A stretch of DNA of 12,599 nt from Treponema sp. (GTDB lineage Bacteria > Spirochaetota > Spirochaetia > Treponematales > Breznakiellaceae): NCBI GenBank assembly GCA_031289935.1, contig JAITON010000061.1, positions 1-12,599 of the forward strand, given 5' to 3'. The translations under genes and the position numbers were made by a program. This document shows, one piece after another, positions 12,393 to 12,599 of this stretch (its first letter is position 1; the number at the start of each line of letters is the position of its first letter). Under the pieces are notes generated by a model, which did no database searches, was not told where the DNA came from, and saw only the letters and a program-made list of their open reading frames with translations.

Positions 12393-12599
12393 AGTTCTCC
12401 TCCGGTAAAAGTGTTTGGTACATCGCGGCCAGTCGCCCGAGCATATCCCGATACCAGCGCGCCGGGGGATGCTGCGGCGCCGCTAATGGGCGAGCCTAAC
12501 ATACCCATGACAAAATTCCACGCGAAATCGTATACACTCCTTGTTGCAGTTTCTCGTACCCGCTTAGTTTGAAAACTTAAACAAGCCTGGTTTGAAAAC
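12389..12599 (-). CDS. Open frame running in from the right edge, 3' end of an unidentified small gene
   Basis: On the minus strand the frame is open from the window edge to the TGA at 12391-12389, 69 codons. The C-terminal half is hydrophobic and Gly/Ala-rich (FVMGMLGSPISGAAASPGAL), then polar, ending TFTGGEL. The coding start may lie beyond the window, or at the ATG at 12508 (39 codons), which has no good ribosome binding site. Support comes mainly from the ATGA overlap with the 44-aa gene. Two copies of GTTTGAAAAC near the edge read in different frames, so that part may be non-coding. No family recognised. Confidence 0.4.
   Translation of the reverse strand, partial: FSNQACLSFQTKRVRETATRSVYDFAWNFVMGMLGSPISGAAASPGALVSGYARATGRDVPNTFTGGEL
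12567..12599. repeat. Pair of 10-bp direct repeats at the right edge
   Basis: GTTTGAAAAC occurs at 12567-12576 and 12590-12599, 13 bases apart. Each copy is itself nearly palindromic (GTTT/AAAC arms). The second copy touches the window end, so more copies may follow outside. Confidence 0.6.

Overview
The window looks like chromosomal DNA from a spirochaete, most probably a Treponema of moderate-to-high GC content, such as the termite-gut group. This is an inference from three things: a long-form serine hydroxymethyltransferase, a chemoreceptor whose hairpin tip reads EAAHAGE, and stand-alone housekeeping genes in the arrangement seen here. No rRNA, tRNA, CRISPR array, transposase or integrase was recognised.

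Left part (1-1927, + strand): four short envelope or secreted genes, clearly AT-richer than the rest. They are the 3' end of an OB-fold (tRNA_anti-like) protein, a small signal-peptide protein, a DUF4878-type lipoprotein and a membrane-anchored YiiX/C92-like cysteine hydrolase. They sit nose-to-tail, with a 1-base gap in the first pair and an ATGA overlap in the second pair. A long near-perfect hairpin (870-902) separates the two pairs.

Middle part (1928-8509, + strand): GC-rich genes. A decayed 3' tail of ffh lies antisense just upstream of glyA. glyA is followed by a dCache/HAMP methyl-accepting chemotaxis protein with a good terminator, then a 623-aa protein of unknown function, then a stand-alone ssb.

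Right part (8510-12599): a cluster of palindromes and hairpins fills the convergent gap after ssb. Next comes a tightly overlapping minus-strand operon: nth (endonuclease III), an RlmK-like rRNA methyltransferase and a secreted DNase I-like nuclease. A second endonuclease III of a different subfamily (NTHL1/archaeal-like) is read divergently. The two nth promoters face each other across three exact-period 20-bp tandem repeats, each carrying the palindrome AGTATACT. At the right edge the minus strand holds very small reading frames joined by 4-base ATGA overlaps, including a 44-aa single-pass membrane protein with a strong ribosome binding site.

Functional themes: one-carbon metabolism (glyA), chemotaxis, DNA maintenance (ssb and two base-excision repair glycosylases), 23S rRNA modification and secreted nucleic-acid degradation. 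No complete novel system is evident. The least explained structures are the 20-bp repeats between the nth paralogues, the palindrome cluster at 8550-8680, the right-edge micro-genes and the ffh remnant.
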